Shown: positions 1 through 9,368, counted from the stretch's first letter. The stretch: DNA of 64,000 bases from Caballeronia sp. SL2Y3 (GCF_022879575.1 NZ_CP084261.1:868001-932000), one strand, 5' to 3'. Program-made: numbers and translations. The notes: generated from the letters alone by a model not told the origin.

Positions 1-432
1 ACGGCTCGCGCGAAGCAGACGTATTTCCCCGCGACCATCCGCACGACGAGCTACCCGAACTGGATTCAGGAAGACACGCCGACGCTGACCGTCAAGGCGT
101 TCCTCGTGACGTACGACTACGGTCTGCGCGGCACGGTCGGCGCGCTGTCGAAGTTCGCGGATTCGCTCTGCGCCAATTTCGATACGCTGCAGGCGAGCGG
201 GCATCCGAAGTGGAAGCAGGTCCACCTCGAATTGCCTCCGCTCACGCGCGGCTGGAAATACTATCCGCCGATGGAAAAGCACTTGCGCGCGTGCATTGCC
301 AAGCGCGCGGCGCTCGCGCAGTCGCAGGGCTCGGCGCAGACCGTGTCGGCGCGCGGCACGGACGCCGCCGCGCAAAAGAAGAAGTCCTCCTGCACCGCGC
401 AGGAAAAGCTGCTGCTGCTCTGCGACCAGTAA
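1..432 (+). CDS. TAXI-family TRAP transporter solute receptor, C-terminal part
   Basis: The reading frame is open from base 1, so the N-terminus lies outside the window; 143 residues are visible. The segment around residues 60-95, with an alternating aromatic/charged stretch ending in GWKYYPP, resembles the C-terminal lobe of periplasmic TAXI receptors, which deliver small organic acids to a fused TRAP permease. The last 40 residues are a Lys/Ala/Gln-rich tail with two cysteines, unusual for the family and perhaps disordered. It converges on the next gene with a 9-bp gap. The family call rests on memory of the fold's C-terminal pattern and is moderate. Confidence 0.65.
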   Translation, partial: TARAKQTYFPATIRTTSYPNWIQEDTPTLTVKAFLVTYDYGLRGTVGALSKFADSLCANFDTLQASGHPKWKQVHLELPPLTRGWKYYPPMEKHLRACIAKRAALAQSQGSAQTVSARGTDAAAQKKKSSCTAQEKLLLLCDQ

Positions 433-441
433 CGCGCGGCG

Positions 442-882
442 CTAGCCTCGAAGCGACGGCATGAAAGCGGACTGAAGCGGCGGATACCTGCGATAAGCCG
501 AGAGCGAAGCCCAATCCCGTGTGGTCGCGTCGGAGCCGTAGCGGCGTTGCGCCGCGAGGCCGCCCTTGCAGGCCGATTTGTGGAGCGCGCGATGACGCGC
601 CCGCGAACGCGCTTCCAGGCGGCGTTCCAGCGCCGCAGCGCCCGCGAACCAGTGGTCGACGGCGCCGCCGAGCGCCGCAAGGATGCCGACGCCCGCTATC
701 CAGCCGGCCGCCATGCTGTCGAACGCGCAGGTGACACATGCGCCGCCGCACATCGCCGCGAAGAACACCAGCATGACCCACGCGAACGGCGGACTCTCCT
801 CGTGCTCCGTGCGGCAAACGAGCCGCGGGCCGCGTCCGGCCGTGGCCTGTCTCGTGTCGTAAACATTCGCTGATCGGTTCAT
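442..882 (-). CDS. small membrane protein of unknown function
   Basis: A 146-residue protein with two likely membrane segments (about residues 33-54 and 57-75), a polar N-terminus and a basic C-terminal half (residues 86-146) rich in Arg and Ala. The start is supported by GGAG placed about 8 bases upstream of the ATG. It lies 125 bp downstream of, and in the same direction as, the GH63-type glucosidase gene. I do not recognise the family. Other frames here are also open, as is common in GC-rich DNA; this one has the best ribosome-binding site and hydrophobic pattern. Confidence 0.55.
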   Translation of the reverse strand: MNRSANVYDTRQATAGRGPRLVCRTEHEESPPFAWVMLVFFAAMCGGACVTCAFDSMAAGWIAGVGILAALGGAVDHWFAGAAALERRLEARSRARHRALHKSACKGGLAAQRRYGSDATTRDWASLSAYRRYPPLQSAFMPSLRG

Positions 883-1007
883 CTTCGTTCTCCATGCACC
901 GCGGATTCGCGTCCGTAAAAGTTACGCAGATGCAGAGAACAGCGATATAAGACTTCTCCGAACAGCGCCGCCAAGGCATTGCGCACGGAAAAGCGTCTGC
1001 TAACTGG

Positions 1008-3743
1008 CTACTTTGCGCCGGCGAATTCCTGCACGTCGGCATCGGCTTCGCCCGCGAGCGGAACGACGCCCGATGGACCCAACGCGCGCGGCTGCAACAG
1101 CAGCGCGACGAGCCCCGTCCAGCCCGTCTGATGCGACGCGCCGACGCCGCGCCCGTTGTCGCCGTGAAAGTACTCGTGAAAGAGCACGAGATCGCGCGAG
1201 CGCGGATCGGCTTGCAACAGCGGATACGCAGCCATCACGGGTCGCTCGCCGTTCTTGTCGAGCAGGAACAGCTTGGTCACGCGGCGCGCGAGTTCGTCGG
1301 CGATCTCGGCGAGCGAGAACGTCTGCCCCGAGCCCGTCGGATACTCCACGCGAAAATCGTCGCCGTAATAGCGGTGGAATTCGAGAATGGATTCGATCAG
1401 CAGATAGTTCACCGGCATCCACACCGGCCCGCGCCAGTTCGAGTTGCCGCCGAACACGCGCGAGGTCGATTCCCCCGGCTGATACTGCACGCAGAAGCTC
1501 TCGCCGTTGTGATAGAAGACGAACGGACTGTCGCGATGCACGCGCGACAGCGCCCGCACGCCGTGGTCCGACAGAAACTCGGACTCGTCCAGCATGCGCT
1601 TCAAAAGCGCCTTCATGCGATGCCCGCGCAAGAGCGACAGCAGCACGCTATTGCCCTGACCCGCGATATTCCAGCGCGAGACGAGCCGCGACAAATCCAG
1701 CCGATGTTCGAGGAACCAATGCAGGCGCTCGCGCAACTCCGGCAACGCTCGATACACGCTCGGCTCCAGCACATGCACCGCGAAAAGCGGAATCAGCCCG
1801 ACGATCGACCGCACGCGCATCGGCACGCTGGAGCCGTCCGGCAGGCGCAGCTTGTCGTAGAAGAACTCGTCCTCGCTGTCCCACAGGCCCGTGTCGCAGC
1901 CGTCCTCGCAACTGACCGCTTCCGCGATATACAGGAAGTGCTCGAAGAACTTCACCGCGATATCCACGAACACCGGGTTCGCATACGCGAGTTCCAGCGC
2001 GATGCGCATGAGGTCGAGCGCATACGCGGCCATCCAAGCGGTGCCGTCGGCCTGATCGATATGACCGCCCGTCGGCAGCGGCGCGGAACGATCGAAGATG
2101 CCGACGTTATCCAGCCCGAGAAATCCGCCCTGAAAGATGTTGCGGCCGTCGGCGTCCTTGCGGTTGACCCACCACGAGAAGTTGAGCAGCAGCTTGTGGA
2201 AGACGAGTTCCAGAAAGTCTCGATCGCCCTTGCCGGTGATCGCGCGGTCGATCTCGTACACGCGCCACGTCGCCCACGCATGCACGGGCGGATTCGCGTC
2301 GCTGAACGCCCATTCGTAGGCCGGCAACTGGCCGTTCGGATGCTGATAGCGGTCCTTCACGAGCAACAGCAACTGCCGCTTCGCGAACGCGGGGTCGATG
2401 AGCGCGAACGCCGCCGCATGAAACGCGAGGTCCCACGACGCGTACCACGGGTATTCCCACTTGTCCGGCATGGACACGATGTCCGCGTTGCACAGGTGCC
2501 GCCAGTCCGCATTGCGCCCGGTGCGGCGCTGCTTCGGCGGCTTCGGCTGAAGCGGATCGCCGTCGAGCCAGCGCGTCACGTCGAACTGGTAGTACTGCTT
2601 CGACCACAGCATGCCCGCGAGCGCCTGCCGCTGCACGAGCCGCTGATCCGCGCCCGCGATGTCGTGCTGCAACGCGCCGTAGAACTCGTCGGCCTCGGCG
2701 ATGCGGCGCGCGAAAAGCGCATCGGCATCGAGCGGGACCGTGTCGGGCGCGGATTCGGGACGCCAGCGCAGAAACACCGTGGCCGTCGCGTGCGCGTCGA
2801 GCGTGAGTTGCGCCCGGGCTGCGGCGCGCGTGCCGGCATCGCGGCGAATGGCGTCTTCATCGCCCGCGACGACATAGTCGTTGAAGCCGTCCTTGAACGG
2901 GCCCGCGCCTTCCATGCCGAACAGACGCCGCACGTTGGTCTCGTTCTCGCAGAATAGCCATTCGATGCCGTCCGTATCCGGCGACCACGCGGTGACGATC
3001 ATCGGCTCGTGACCGTGATGGTCCGCTGCGACCTGCGCGACGCCGCGCTCCGTTCGCAGCTTCACCGACGGTTTGGCCGGCGTCGGCTTCCACGACCACG
3101 TGTTGCGCGCCCAGATTTGCGGCAGCACGTCGAGCGTGGCGGGATAGGCCGCGCGGTTTTCGACGGTCACGCGCATCACGATATCGTCGGGCGTGTGCTT
3201 CGCGTATTCCACCTGCACGTCGAAGTAACGCTCGTCGTCGAACACGCCGGTATCGAGCACTTCGTACTCGGGCACGTCCGCGCCGCGCCGCGCGTTTTCA
3301 TCGACGAGATCGGCATACGGAAACGCCGCATGCGGATACTTGTACAGCATGCGCATATAGGAATGCGTCGGCGTGCCGTCGAGATAGAAGTACAGCTCCT
3401 TCACGTCCTCGCCGTGATTGCCTTGCTGATTCGTGAGGCCGAAGAGGCGCTCCTTCAGAATCGGATCGCGCCCGTTCCAGAGCGCGAGCGAGACGCACCA
3501 GTTGAGCTTGTCGTCGCCGAAGCCCGCGATGCCGTCCTCGCCCCAGCGATACGCGCGGCTGCGCGCGTGATCGTGCGGAAAGTACTCCCACGCGGTCCCG
3601 AACTCGCTGTAGTCTTCGCGCACGGTGCCCCACTGGCGCTCGCTCAGATAAGGCCCCCAACGCTGCCAGCGCGGGCAGTCGCTCGAATGCAGCCGCGAGC
3701 CTTCCACGGTGTCGATCTGATTGACGGTGCGCGTCTTCGCCAT
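1008..3743 (-). CDS. GH63-type glucosidase (mannosyl-oligosaccharide glucosidase-like)
   Basis: A 911-residue protein close to the length of the bacterial cytosolic GH63-type glucosidases. The N-terminal third holds the conserved block around RWQRWGPYLSERQWGTVRED (residues ~25-45); the C-terminal half is the (alpha/alpha)6-barrel region with WNSxxE-type and GNSNWRGPVWMPVN-type motifs. No signal peptide is visible, so it should be cytosolic. AGGAGACG lies 5-12 bases before the ATG. It follows the debranching-enzyme gene by 88 bp on the same strand, suggesting joint turnover of an alpha-glucan or related oligosaccharide. The exact substrate cannot be read from sequence. Confidence 0.88.
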   Translation of the reverse strand: MAKTRTVNQIDTVEGSRLHSSDCPRWQRWGPYLSERQWGTVREDYSEFGTAWEYFPHDHARSRAYRWGEDGIAGFGDDKLNWCVSLALWNGRDPILKERLFGLTNQQGNHGEDVKELYFYLDGTPTHSYMRMLYKYPHAAFPYADLVDENARRGADVPEYEVLDTGVFDDERYFDVQVEYAKHTPDDIVMRVTVENRAAYPATLDVLPQIWARNTWSWKPTPAKPSVKLRTERGVAQVAADHHGHEPMIVTAWSPDTDGIEWLFCENETNVRRLFGMEGAGPFKDGFNDYVVAGDEDAIRRDAGTRAAARAQLTLDAHATATVFLRWRPESAPDTVPLDADALFARRIAEADEFYGALQHDIAGADQRLVQRQALAGMLWSKQYYQFDVTRWLDGDPLQPKPPKQRRTGRNADWRHLCNADIVSMPDKWEYPWYASWDLAFHAAAFALIDPAFAKRQLLLLVKDRYQHPNGQLPAYEWAFSDANPPVHAWATWRVYEIDRAITGKGDRDFLELVFHKLLLNFSWWVNRKDADGRNIFQGGFLGLDNVGIFDRSAPLPTGGHIDQADGTAWMAAYALDLMRIALELAYANPVFVDIAVKFFEHFLYIAEAVSCEDGCDTGLWDSEDEFFYDKLRLPDGSSVPMRVRSIVGLIPLFAVHVLEPSVYRALPELRERLHWFLEHRLDLSRLVSRWNIAGQGNSVLLSLLRGHRMKALLKRMLDESEFLSDHGVRALSRVHRDSPFVFYHNGESFCVQYQPGESTSRVFGGNSNWRGPVWMPVNYLLIESILEFHRYYGDDFRVEYPTGSGQTFSLAEIADELARRVTKLFLLDKNGERPVMAAYPLLQADPRSRDLVLFHEYFHGDNGRGVGASHQTGWTGLVALLLQPRALGPSGVVPLAGEADADVQEFAGAK

Positions 3744-3831
3744 GGGCGTCTCCTGTTGCGGCCTTCGGTGCAGCTTGCGGGAAACGGCTAATTTAGCGCG
3801 TTTTTACGACAGGACGCACATTCGACGGGCT

Positions 3832-5745
3832 TCACGCCGCGCCGAGCAGCGTCTCGATGCGCAGCAGTTCCGCGAGCGACCACGCTTGGAACGGCGCGCC
3901 GCCCGGCGCGTGCGGCGCGTCGCCGTCAGCGACCTCGCTCACGTGATCCAGCCCGTAATGATCCAGATGCGCGTAGAGCGGCGCGAGGAAGCGCTCGCGC
4001 ACGCCCGCCGCGCCGCGCACGCGCAGCCACGCCTCGACGAACGGCCCCATGAGCCACGGCCAGACGGTGCCCTGATGGTAGGCGCCGTCGCGCTCCACCA
4101 CGCCGCCTGCATAATGCGGACGATACGCCGGGTCGGACGGCGCGAGCGTGCGCAGGCCGAGCGGCGTCAGCAGATGCGCTTCGACCTGATCGACCACCGC
4201 GCGGGCGATATCGCCCTCGACGAGCGGAAACGGCAGGCCGCCGACGGCGAAGATCTGGTTCGGGCGAATCGAGCGGTCGATCTTGCCCGGCTCGTGGTCG
4301 GCATCGACGACATCGTAGAGCGCGTGGGTGTCCGGGTCGACGAAGCGCGCCGCGAAACTCTGCCGGGCGCGCGCGCACAGCGTCTGCCAGCGCGGATTCC
4401 ATGCCGACGCGATAGCAAGCGCATTGATCCACAGCGCCTGAACCTCGACCGGCTTGCCGATGCGCGGCGTCAGCACCCAGTCGCCGGCTTTCGCATCCAT
4501 CCACGTGAGTTGCACGCCCGGCACGCCCGCGCGCAAAAGGCCGTCCTCGTCGGCGCCGATTCGATAGCGCGTGCCGCCCGCATAGCCTTCGAGGATCGTT
4601 TCGACCGCGCGTTGCAGCCGACTCGCCGTGGCCGCGAGCGCATGGCCGGTCGCCAGATAGTCGTGGACGGCGATCACGAACCACAACGACGCATCGACCG
4701 AGTTGTACTCCGGCTGGCCGCCGCTGTCGGGGAAACGGTTCGGCAGCATGCCTTCGGAAAGCGCGTCGGTCCATTCGAGCAGAATCGATTCGGCGTCCGC
4801 GTGACGGCCGCTCGCAATCAGCAAGCCGCGCATCGAGATGAACGTATCGCGGCCCCAGTCGGTGAACCACGGAAAGCCCGCGATGATGGTGCGCCCCTCT
4901 TTGCGCTTCACGACATACGCATCGGCGGAACGGGCGAGGCGCGATGTGAACGCCGCGCGGCGCTCCGACTCGCGGGCCGCGAGCCGCGACGCGTGCGCGA
5001 GCGCATCCGCTTCGCGCGGCACGTTGCTGCCGGTATCGGCGTGCAGGATCATCACGGCTTCGCGGGCGGCCAGATCGAACGTGAAGACGCCCGGCGTCGC
5101 CAGATCTTCGATGAAATCGAGCCCGCGCTCGCGCTCGCGCGAATAGCAGAAATTGCGATACCAGTCCGGCGCGTGCCGATACGCGCCGTTCGCCGTCGCG
5201 CCTATCGCCGGCAGGTCGGTGTACGGCCTCCAGTGGACGCGCTCGCCGTCCGTCGTGGCGTCGAAACAAAATGCCGGGTTCTCGCGATGCAGCGCGTGAT
5301 AGTCGCGCCCCGACAGCAGCGGGCGCACATGCAGCGTCGCGGAAGGCGGGCGCGAATCCGCTTCCAGGCGCCAGCGCAGCACGGTCTCGCCGCTCTCCTT
5401 CGCGACGAACAACTCCGCCACGACCGTTTGCGCATCGCCCACGCGATAGCGCCAGGTCGGCCACGGCGATGTATCGAAGGAAACGAGACTCGCGGAGGCG
5501 TCCGGATACAGCACGTCCGGGGCGTAGTGCTGCATGGTCAACGGGAAACGCGCGCCGCCGATCTCGACCCACGCCTCGATGCCGTTCACGAGCACCACGC
5601 GCCCCGCAGGCGGCTGCGTCGCGGCAAGCAACAGCGCCTGATAACGGCGAGTTCGCATGGTTCCCACCGTGCCGGAAGCGAAGCCGCCGTGCGCGTCCGC
5701 TTCGAGCCATTCGTCTTCCAGCCGCGTCGAGTCGATCGCCGTCAT
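3832..5745 (-). CDS. amylo-alpha-1,6-glucosidase (bacterial glycogen debranching enzyme)
   Basis: A 637-residue enzyme of the archaeal/bacterial debranching type: an N-terminal beta domain (residues ~1-250) followed by an (alpha/alpha)6 GDE_C catalytic domain. The signature FPWFTDWGRDTFISMRGLL, with the catalytic-region Asp/Arg pair, is present, as is the late block QGTVWPWLMGPF. It is expected to hydrolyse alpha-1,6 branch points in glycogen or related glucans in the cytosol. I chose the ATG at 5745 because it overlaps the upstream SnoaL-like gene's stop as ATGA and begins the conserved part; the frame runs further upstream only as non-homologous Arg-rich sequence. Confidence 0.87.
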   Translation of the reverse strand: MTAIDSTRLEDEWLEADAHGGFASGTVGTMRTRRYQALLLAATQPPAGRVVLVNGIEAWVEIGGARFPLTMQHYAPDVLYPDASASLVSFDTSPWPTWRYRVGDAQTVVAELFVAKESGETVLRWRLEADSRPPSATLHVRPLLSGRDYHALHRENPAFCFDATTDGERVHWRPYTDLPAIGATANGAYRHAPDWYRNFCYSRERERGLDFIEDLATPGVFTFDLAAREAVMILHADTGSNVPREADALAHASRLAARESERRAAFTSRLARSADAYVVKRKEGRTIIAGFPWFTDWGRDTFISMRGLLIASGRHADAESILLEWTDALSEGMLPNRFPDSGGQPEYNSVDASLWFVIAVHDYLATGHALAATASRLQRAVETILEGYAGGTRYRIGADEDGLLRAGVPGVQLTWMDAKAGDWVLTPRIGKPVEVQALWINALAIASAWNPRWQTLCARARQSFAARFVDPDTHALYDVVDADHEPGKIDRSIRPNQIFAVGGLPFPLVEGDIARAVVDQVEAHLLTPLGLRTLAPSDPAYRPHYAGGVVERDGAYHQGTVWPWLMGPFVEAWLRVRGAAGVRERFLAPLYAHLDHYGLDHVSEVADGDAPHAPGGAPFQAWSLAELLRIETLLGAA

Positions 5746-6218
5746 GCCGCCGCCCGTTTGCGGTACTCGCTGAGCGCGCGTCGCGCCTTCGTGCGGATGG
5801 CGCTCTGCATGCGCGGCGTCCAGCCGAACAGCCAGCCTGAGACGCCCAGCGCCTGACGGCTCCAGCGCCAGAGGTCGAACGCATCGGTCTGCTCGGCGAT
5901 GAGGCCGTCGCGGATGGCGAACTTCGTCGCGATCTCGTTGACCACGGCGCGCCCTGTCGCGGAGTACGTGTAGCGCGCGACGGCGTTCGCGCTCGCGGTC
6001 TGTCCGAGCGCGCTGATGCAGTCGAAAGTCAGCGCGAAGTCGGCGGCGCGGCCGAGCAGCATGCGCCACATGTCGCCGACTTCGCGGCCGTGCAGCAGCC
6101 CGAACGCCGGATCTTCGAAGCGGATGTCGGACGCGTAGCAGGCCGCCATGGCGTCGGCGTCGGCGCGCTGAAACGCACGGTAAAAGCGTTCGATGAGTTG
6201 GACGTTCGTGTTCGGCAT
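5742..6218 (-). CDS. SnoaL-like / NTF2-fold protein
   Basis: A 158-residue protein with the NTF2-like pattern: an N-terminal helix (IERFYRAFQRADADAMAACY) followed by FEDPAFG and a run of beta strands. Family members are small-molecule isomerases, hydrolases or plain binding proteins; no specific activity can be assigned. The ATG at 6218 has AGGACC upstream and starts the conserved helix. It overlaps the debranching-enzyme gene by 4 bp (ATGA), so the two are translationally coupled. Its upstream region faces the five-repeat protein gene divergently. Confidence 0.75.
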   Translation of the reverse strand: MPNTNVQLIERFYRAFQRADADAMAACYASDIRFEDPAFGLLHGREVGDMWRMLLGRAADFALTFDCISALGQTASANAVARYTYSATGRAVVNEIATKFAIRDGLIAEQTDAFDLWRWSRQALGVSGWLFGWTPRMQSAIRTKARRALSEYRKRAAA

Positions 6219-6391
6219 AGGGGTCCTGGCAGAGAATCGCCGCGCGGAAGTTGGCATTCTCGCTCGACTGCGGCCGGATTGCAGCGCGCCGCCCGATTTG
6301 CGCATCATCGCCGCGTTTCGCACGCGTTTCATCTGTTTAGATAATCGGCCAGAGAACGGCACGCGTTTATTAAACAGGCAACGTTTCGATT

Positions 6392-6406
6392 AACCGGAAA
6401 CCGGTT
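6392..6406. promoter_or_regulatory. inverted repeat AACCGG-N3-CCGGTT
   Basis: A perfect 6-bp dyad with a 3-base centre. It sits 14 bp from the second inverted repeat in the AT-rich region upstream of the five-repeat protein gene. Its size fits a dimeric regulator's operator; no protein can be named. Confidence 0.4.
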
Positions 6407-6419
6407 TCAGCGCATTATT

Positions 6420-6455
6420 TTAAGACGGTCTTAATGCGATCTAGAAAAGTCTTAA
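6420..6455. promoter_or_regulatory. inverted repeat TTAAGAC-N1-GTCTTAA plus a third half-site
   Basis: Bases 6420-6434 form a perfect 7-bp dyad around one central base, and the half-site GTCTTAA recurs at 6449-6455, about two helical turns from the first arm. Three copies of one 7-mer within 36 bp, upstream of a gene of foreign-looking context, suggest a cooperative operator. The binding protein is unknown. Confidence 0.45.
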
Positions 6456-6648
6456 TGAGTCCGCTTTTGAAAAAAAACAGATATTAATTGACGTCGACTT
6501 TTTCTTAACTTAGATTTCTAGAACGGTCATTCTAATCCCGATAGTTAGGCCGTCACTTAACACTGCGGCGGCTTTCGTGCTCGCACGATCCGCCATTGCC
6601 ATCACTTTCACCAGCCAGCGCCCGCCTAAAGGTCGCACGCCGCGCACC

Positions 6649-8046
6649 ATGAGAATCAGGCCTCGAGTCAGTACGCTTTCATTGGCGTCCGCAGATTATT
6701 TTCTGACGGACTTACGCAGCGGCATTATCAGCCGCGCAATACATCCGCAATCGCCGGATATCATTATTTACGTTCTAAAGACCGAAGACGGATCGCAGTA
6801 TTGCGCGCAACTCGATTATCGGGAGCATCCGCTTCGAAATGCAATACTCATGGCTGCGCTCGAATCAGGGCTCACGGTCACGGTTCGCGCGGATGCCACG
6901 CATCACATAACCGACCTCGCCGCGACGGTGCCGAACGTCGTCCCGCTTCCCGGGCTCGGCTACGCGTGGCGTCTGCTGGAGGACGTGCGCACCGGCGCCG
7001 TCGTGCAGGTCGAGGACGCCAATCTGCTCGGCAGCATGGCGTACATCATCCGCAGCCCGGACGGCTCGCACCATTGCGTGCAGATGTGCCCGCACGAGCA
7101 CGGCTACCGCAGCGCCCTGCTGATGGCCGCGTTCAGGGCGAAGCTGCCCGTGACCGTCGCCGGCGACGCCGACTACTATCTCACTGCGCTTTCCGTGGGA
7201 TCGAGGGCTTTCGGGCCGAACTTCAACTGCGCGCCGGGCTTCATTTCGACGACGCCGCGTTCCGGCATCATCGACGAGATCATCGACAAGGAAGCGGACG
7301 AGACGCTGAGCGTCATTGTCAAGACGCCGGAGGCCACGCGCTATCACGCCCGAATCGACCGCCAGGAGCACGCGAACCGGCACCATCTCGCCATGCTGGC
7401 ATTGCGCGCGGGCTTGCCCGTCACGGTCAGCGGGAACGAGGAGCACGCCATCACCGGCATCGCGGTCGGCGCGCTGTCGTCTGAGCCCGCGCCTTCCATG
7501 GTCCTGTTCGGCCAGAGGCTAACGGGCATGCAGACCGGGACGCTCGCGCGCATCATCGACTCGGACACGCTCGGCCCGATCCGCTACGTGTTGCGCGGAT
7601 CGGACGGCGCGCACTACTGCGCGCAGATGAATACGGCCAAGCATGGGAGCCGCCATCAGATGCTGATGACGGCGCTCGCGCTGCACCTGCCGGTGAGCGT
7701 CACGGCCGACGCGAATTCGAATATCACGGGCGCGTCGGTCGGACTGCCGCATCGGGGCAGCCCGACGTTTCATTGTCAGACGACGCGATTTCCGAAGACC
7801 GAGACCGGCAGCATCGTCCGCATGATCGATTCGGACGCGCTCGGTCCGGACACGCGCTACGTGCTAGAGACGCCGGACGGCGACGAATGGGCCGTGCCCG
7901 CCTTCGCGCGAGGCCAGCCGGGACGCGGCCCGCTGCTCGCGCTGGCGCTGACGGGCGGGCTTACCGTGACGGTGAGCGGCACCGAGGGCAGCGCAACCGT
8001 TGAGTCGCTGTTGAACGCGGGAAGCCTGACCGTCGCGCGCAGCTAG
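6649..8046 (+). CDS. unrecognised protein of five ~90-residue tandem repeats
   Basis: With the ATG at 6649 the protein has 465 residues and is almost entirely five degenerate copies of one unit. The unit begins [ST]G-[IATS]-[IVL] at residues 24, 115, 205, 296 and 386, a spacing of 91, 90, 91 and 90. Each unit then shows a strand pair such as RYVLRGSDGAHYCAQM, a helix such as EHGYRSALLMAAF, then LPVTV and a closing strand ITGxSVG. The YC[AV]Q cysteine is present in units 1, 2 and 4 and lost in 3 and 5; unit 5 is the most diverged. No signal peptide or membrane segment is visible. A GTG 72 bases upstream is an alternative start. The pattern suggests a small beta-barrel/OB-like fold, but I do not recognise the family. 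Confidence 0.7.
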   Translation: MRIRPRVSTLSLASADYFLTDLRSGIISRAIHPQSPDIIIYVLKTEDGSQYCAQLDYREHPLRNAILMAALESGLTVTVRADATHHITDLAATVPNVVPLPGLGYAWRLLEDVRTGAVVQVEDANLLGSMAYIIRSPDGSHHCVQMCPHEHGYRSALLMAAFRAKLPVTVAGDADYYLTALSVGSRAFGPNFNCAPGFISTTPRSGIIDEIIDKEADETLSVIVKTPEATRYHARIDRQEHANRHHLAMLALRAGLPVTVSGNEEHAITGIAVGALSSEPAPSMVLFGQRLTGMQTGTLARIIDSDTLGPIRYVLRGSDGAHYCAQMNTAKHGSRHQMLMTALALHLPVSVTADANSNITGASVGLPHRGSPTFHCQTTRFPKTETGSIVRMIDSDALGPDTRYVLETPDGDEWAVPAFARGQPGRGPLLALALTGGLTVTVSGTEGSATVESLLNAGSLTVARS

Positions 8047-8048
8047 CG

Positions 8049-9329
8049 TCAGAGAGCGAACGCCGTGACCGCGTGAATGAGCAGGCCGACCGCGCCGCCC
8101 ACGAGCGTGCCGTTCACGCGAATGAACTGGAGGTCGCGCCCGATGTTCAGCTCGACGTCGCGCACCAGCGTGGCGTCGTCCCATTGCTTGACGGTCGCGG
8201 CGATGTGCTTCGCAATGCCTTCGCGCAGCTCGGGCGCGAGGGCCTTGAGCGCATCGCGCATATGCTCGTTGATCGAATCGCGGAGAAGCGGATCGCCGCC
8301 GAGCGCCTGCGCGAAGCTCGCGGCGACGGCCACGACCTTCGCGTGCAGCGCGGAATCGGGCCGCTTGAGGTCCGCGCCGAGCCATGCGGTGAACTCGTCC
8401 CACAGGCCGTCCACGTAGCCGCGCAATTCGGGACGATCAAGCCATTCGCGCTTGTGTTCGTCGATGCGCGCCTTGAACGCGGGATCGGATTTGAGGCGCT
8501 CGACGAAGCGTTCCACTGCGGCATCGAAGGCTTTGCGGCGTTCGTGTTCCGGGTCGCTCGTCACGTCGTGCAGCCACTGGTTCGCGCCGCGCACGAGGCC
8601 CGCCGCGAACTTGTTGCCGAGGTCGCCGGCGTCCAGCCCGACGAAACCCAGCATGCCGATGAGCTTCGGATACTCCTCGCCCGCCACCGCGACGATGCGC
8701 GTCGCGAGCATCTCCTGCACCTCGGGCTTGTCGAGCCACGCCGCCATTTGCTTGAGGCCCTCGTCGAGCAGCAGTTGATGGCGGCGGTCGGCGGTGAGCG
8801 TCGAAAGCAGGTTGCCCGCGGCGGCGGAAAGATCGAAGGCATCGGCGCGGCGGCGAATCGCGTCGTGAAGCATGGACTTGATGCGCGTGTCGTCGATGAA
8901 GGCCAGCAACTGACCGACCGCTCCGACCGCGCGATTGCCGAGCAGCTCCGCGTTCTTCGGCTCCGCGAGCCACACCGACAGGCGGCTTGCCGGATCGAAC
9001 GCATCGACGCGGGCAACGAGCGCATCCGTGCCGAGAAAGCGGTCGCGCACGAACACGGCGAGGTTGTCGGCCACGCGCGCCTTGTTCGCGGGCAGGATGG
9101 CCGTGTGCGGCACCGGCACGCCGAGCGGATGGCGAAACAGCGCGACGACGGCGAACCAGTCCGCGAGCGCGCCGACCATGGCCGCTTCCGCGAACGCGGA
9201 CACCCACGCCCACGCGCCGGCGTCGTGCTGGCTCTTCCCGATGGCGAACAGCACGCCCGCGCCGACGAGCAACGCGGCGGCGAACCACTTCATCCTTTTC
9301 AGTGCTACGGCTTTATCCTGCGTTTCCAT
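8049..9329 (-). CDS. DUF445-family membrane protein
   Basis: A 426-residue protein with an N-terminal membrane segment (about residues 14-32), the DUF445 hallmark GALADWFAVVALFRHPLG (residues ~52-69), a long helical middle, and a C-terminal hydrophobic helix after the FIRVNGTLVGGAVGLLIH motif. Members such as E. coli YjiN are inner-membrane proteins of unknown function. The gene converges on the five-repeat protein gene with a gap of 2 bp, and no terminator fits between them. Confidence 0.88.
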   Translation of the reverse strand: METQDKAVALKRMKWFAAALLVGAGVLFAIGKSQHDAGAWAWVSAFAEAAMVGALADWFAVVALFRHPLGVPVPHTAILPANKARVADNLAVFVRDRFLGTDALVARVDAFDPASRLSVWLAEPKNAELLGNRAVGAVGQLLAFIDDTRIKSMLHDAIRRRADAFDLSAAAGNLLSTLTADRRHQLLLDEGLKQMAAWLDKPEVQEMLATRIVAVAGEEYPKLIGMLGFVGLDAGDLGNKFAAGLVRGANQWLHDVTSDPEHERRKAFDAAVERFVERLKSDPAFKARIDEHKREWLDRPELRGYVDGLWDEFTAWLGADLKRPDSALHAKVVAVAASFAQALGGDPLLRDSINEHMRDALKALAPELREGIAKHIAATVKQWDDATLVRDVELNIGRDLQFIRVNGTLVGGAVGLLIHAVTAFAL

Positions 9330-9368
9330 CTGCTTGTCGGTATAGAAGTGTGGAAGCGCGCAAGCATA

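Larger units (their letters stand above)
6219..6648. promoter_or_regulatory. 430-bp AT-richer divergent intergenic region
   Basis: No gene is apparent between the SnoaL-like start and the chosen ATG of the five-repeat protein. Bases ~6340-6560 are clearly AT-richer than the rest of the window, with runs such as gaaaaaaaacag and tttttcttaac. It contains two perfect inverted repeats, listed separately, and a TTCTAGAA palindrome near 6516. The composition and dyads suggest promoters and regulator sites for the divergent genes, or an imported segment. No exact promoter could be fixed by eye. Confidence 0.5.

Noticed and set aside
1131..2957. A long open frame antisense to the GH63-type glucosidase gene
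   Set aside because: Its product is Arg/His-rich with no homology pattern, and it mirrors the codon bias of the real gene on the other strand. The same holds for long antisense frames over the debranching enzyme, uvrA, the dehydrogenase, bcsA, bcsB and bcsC.
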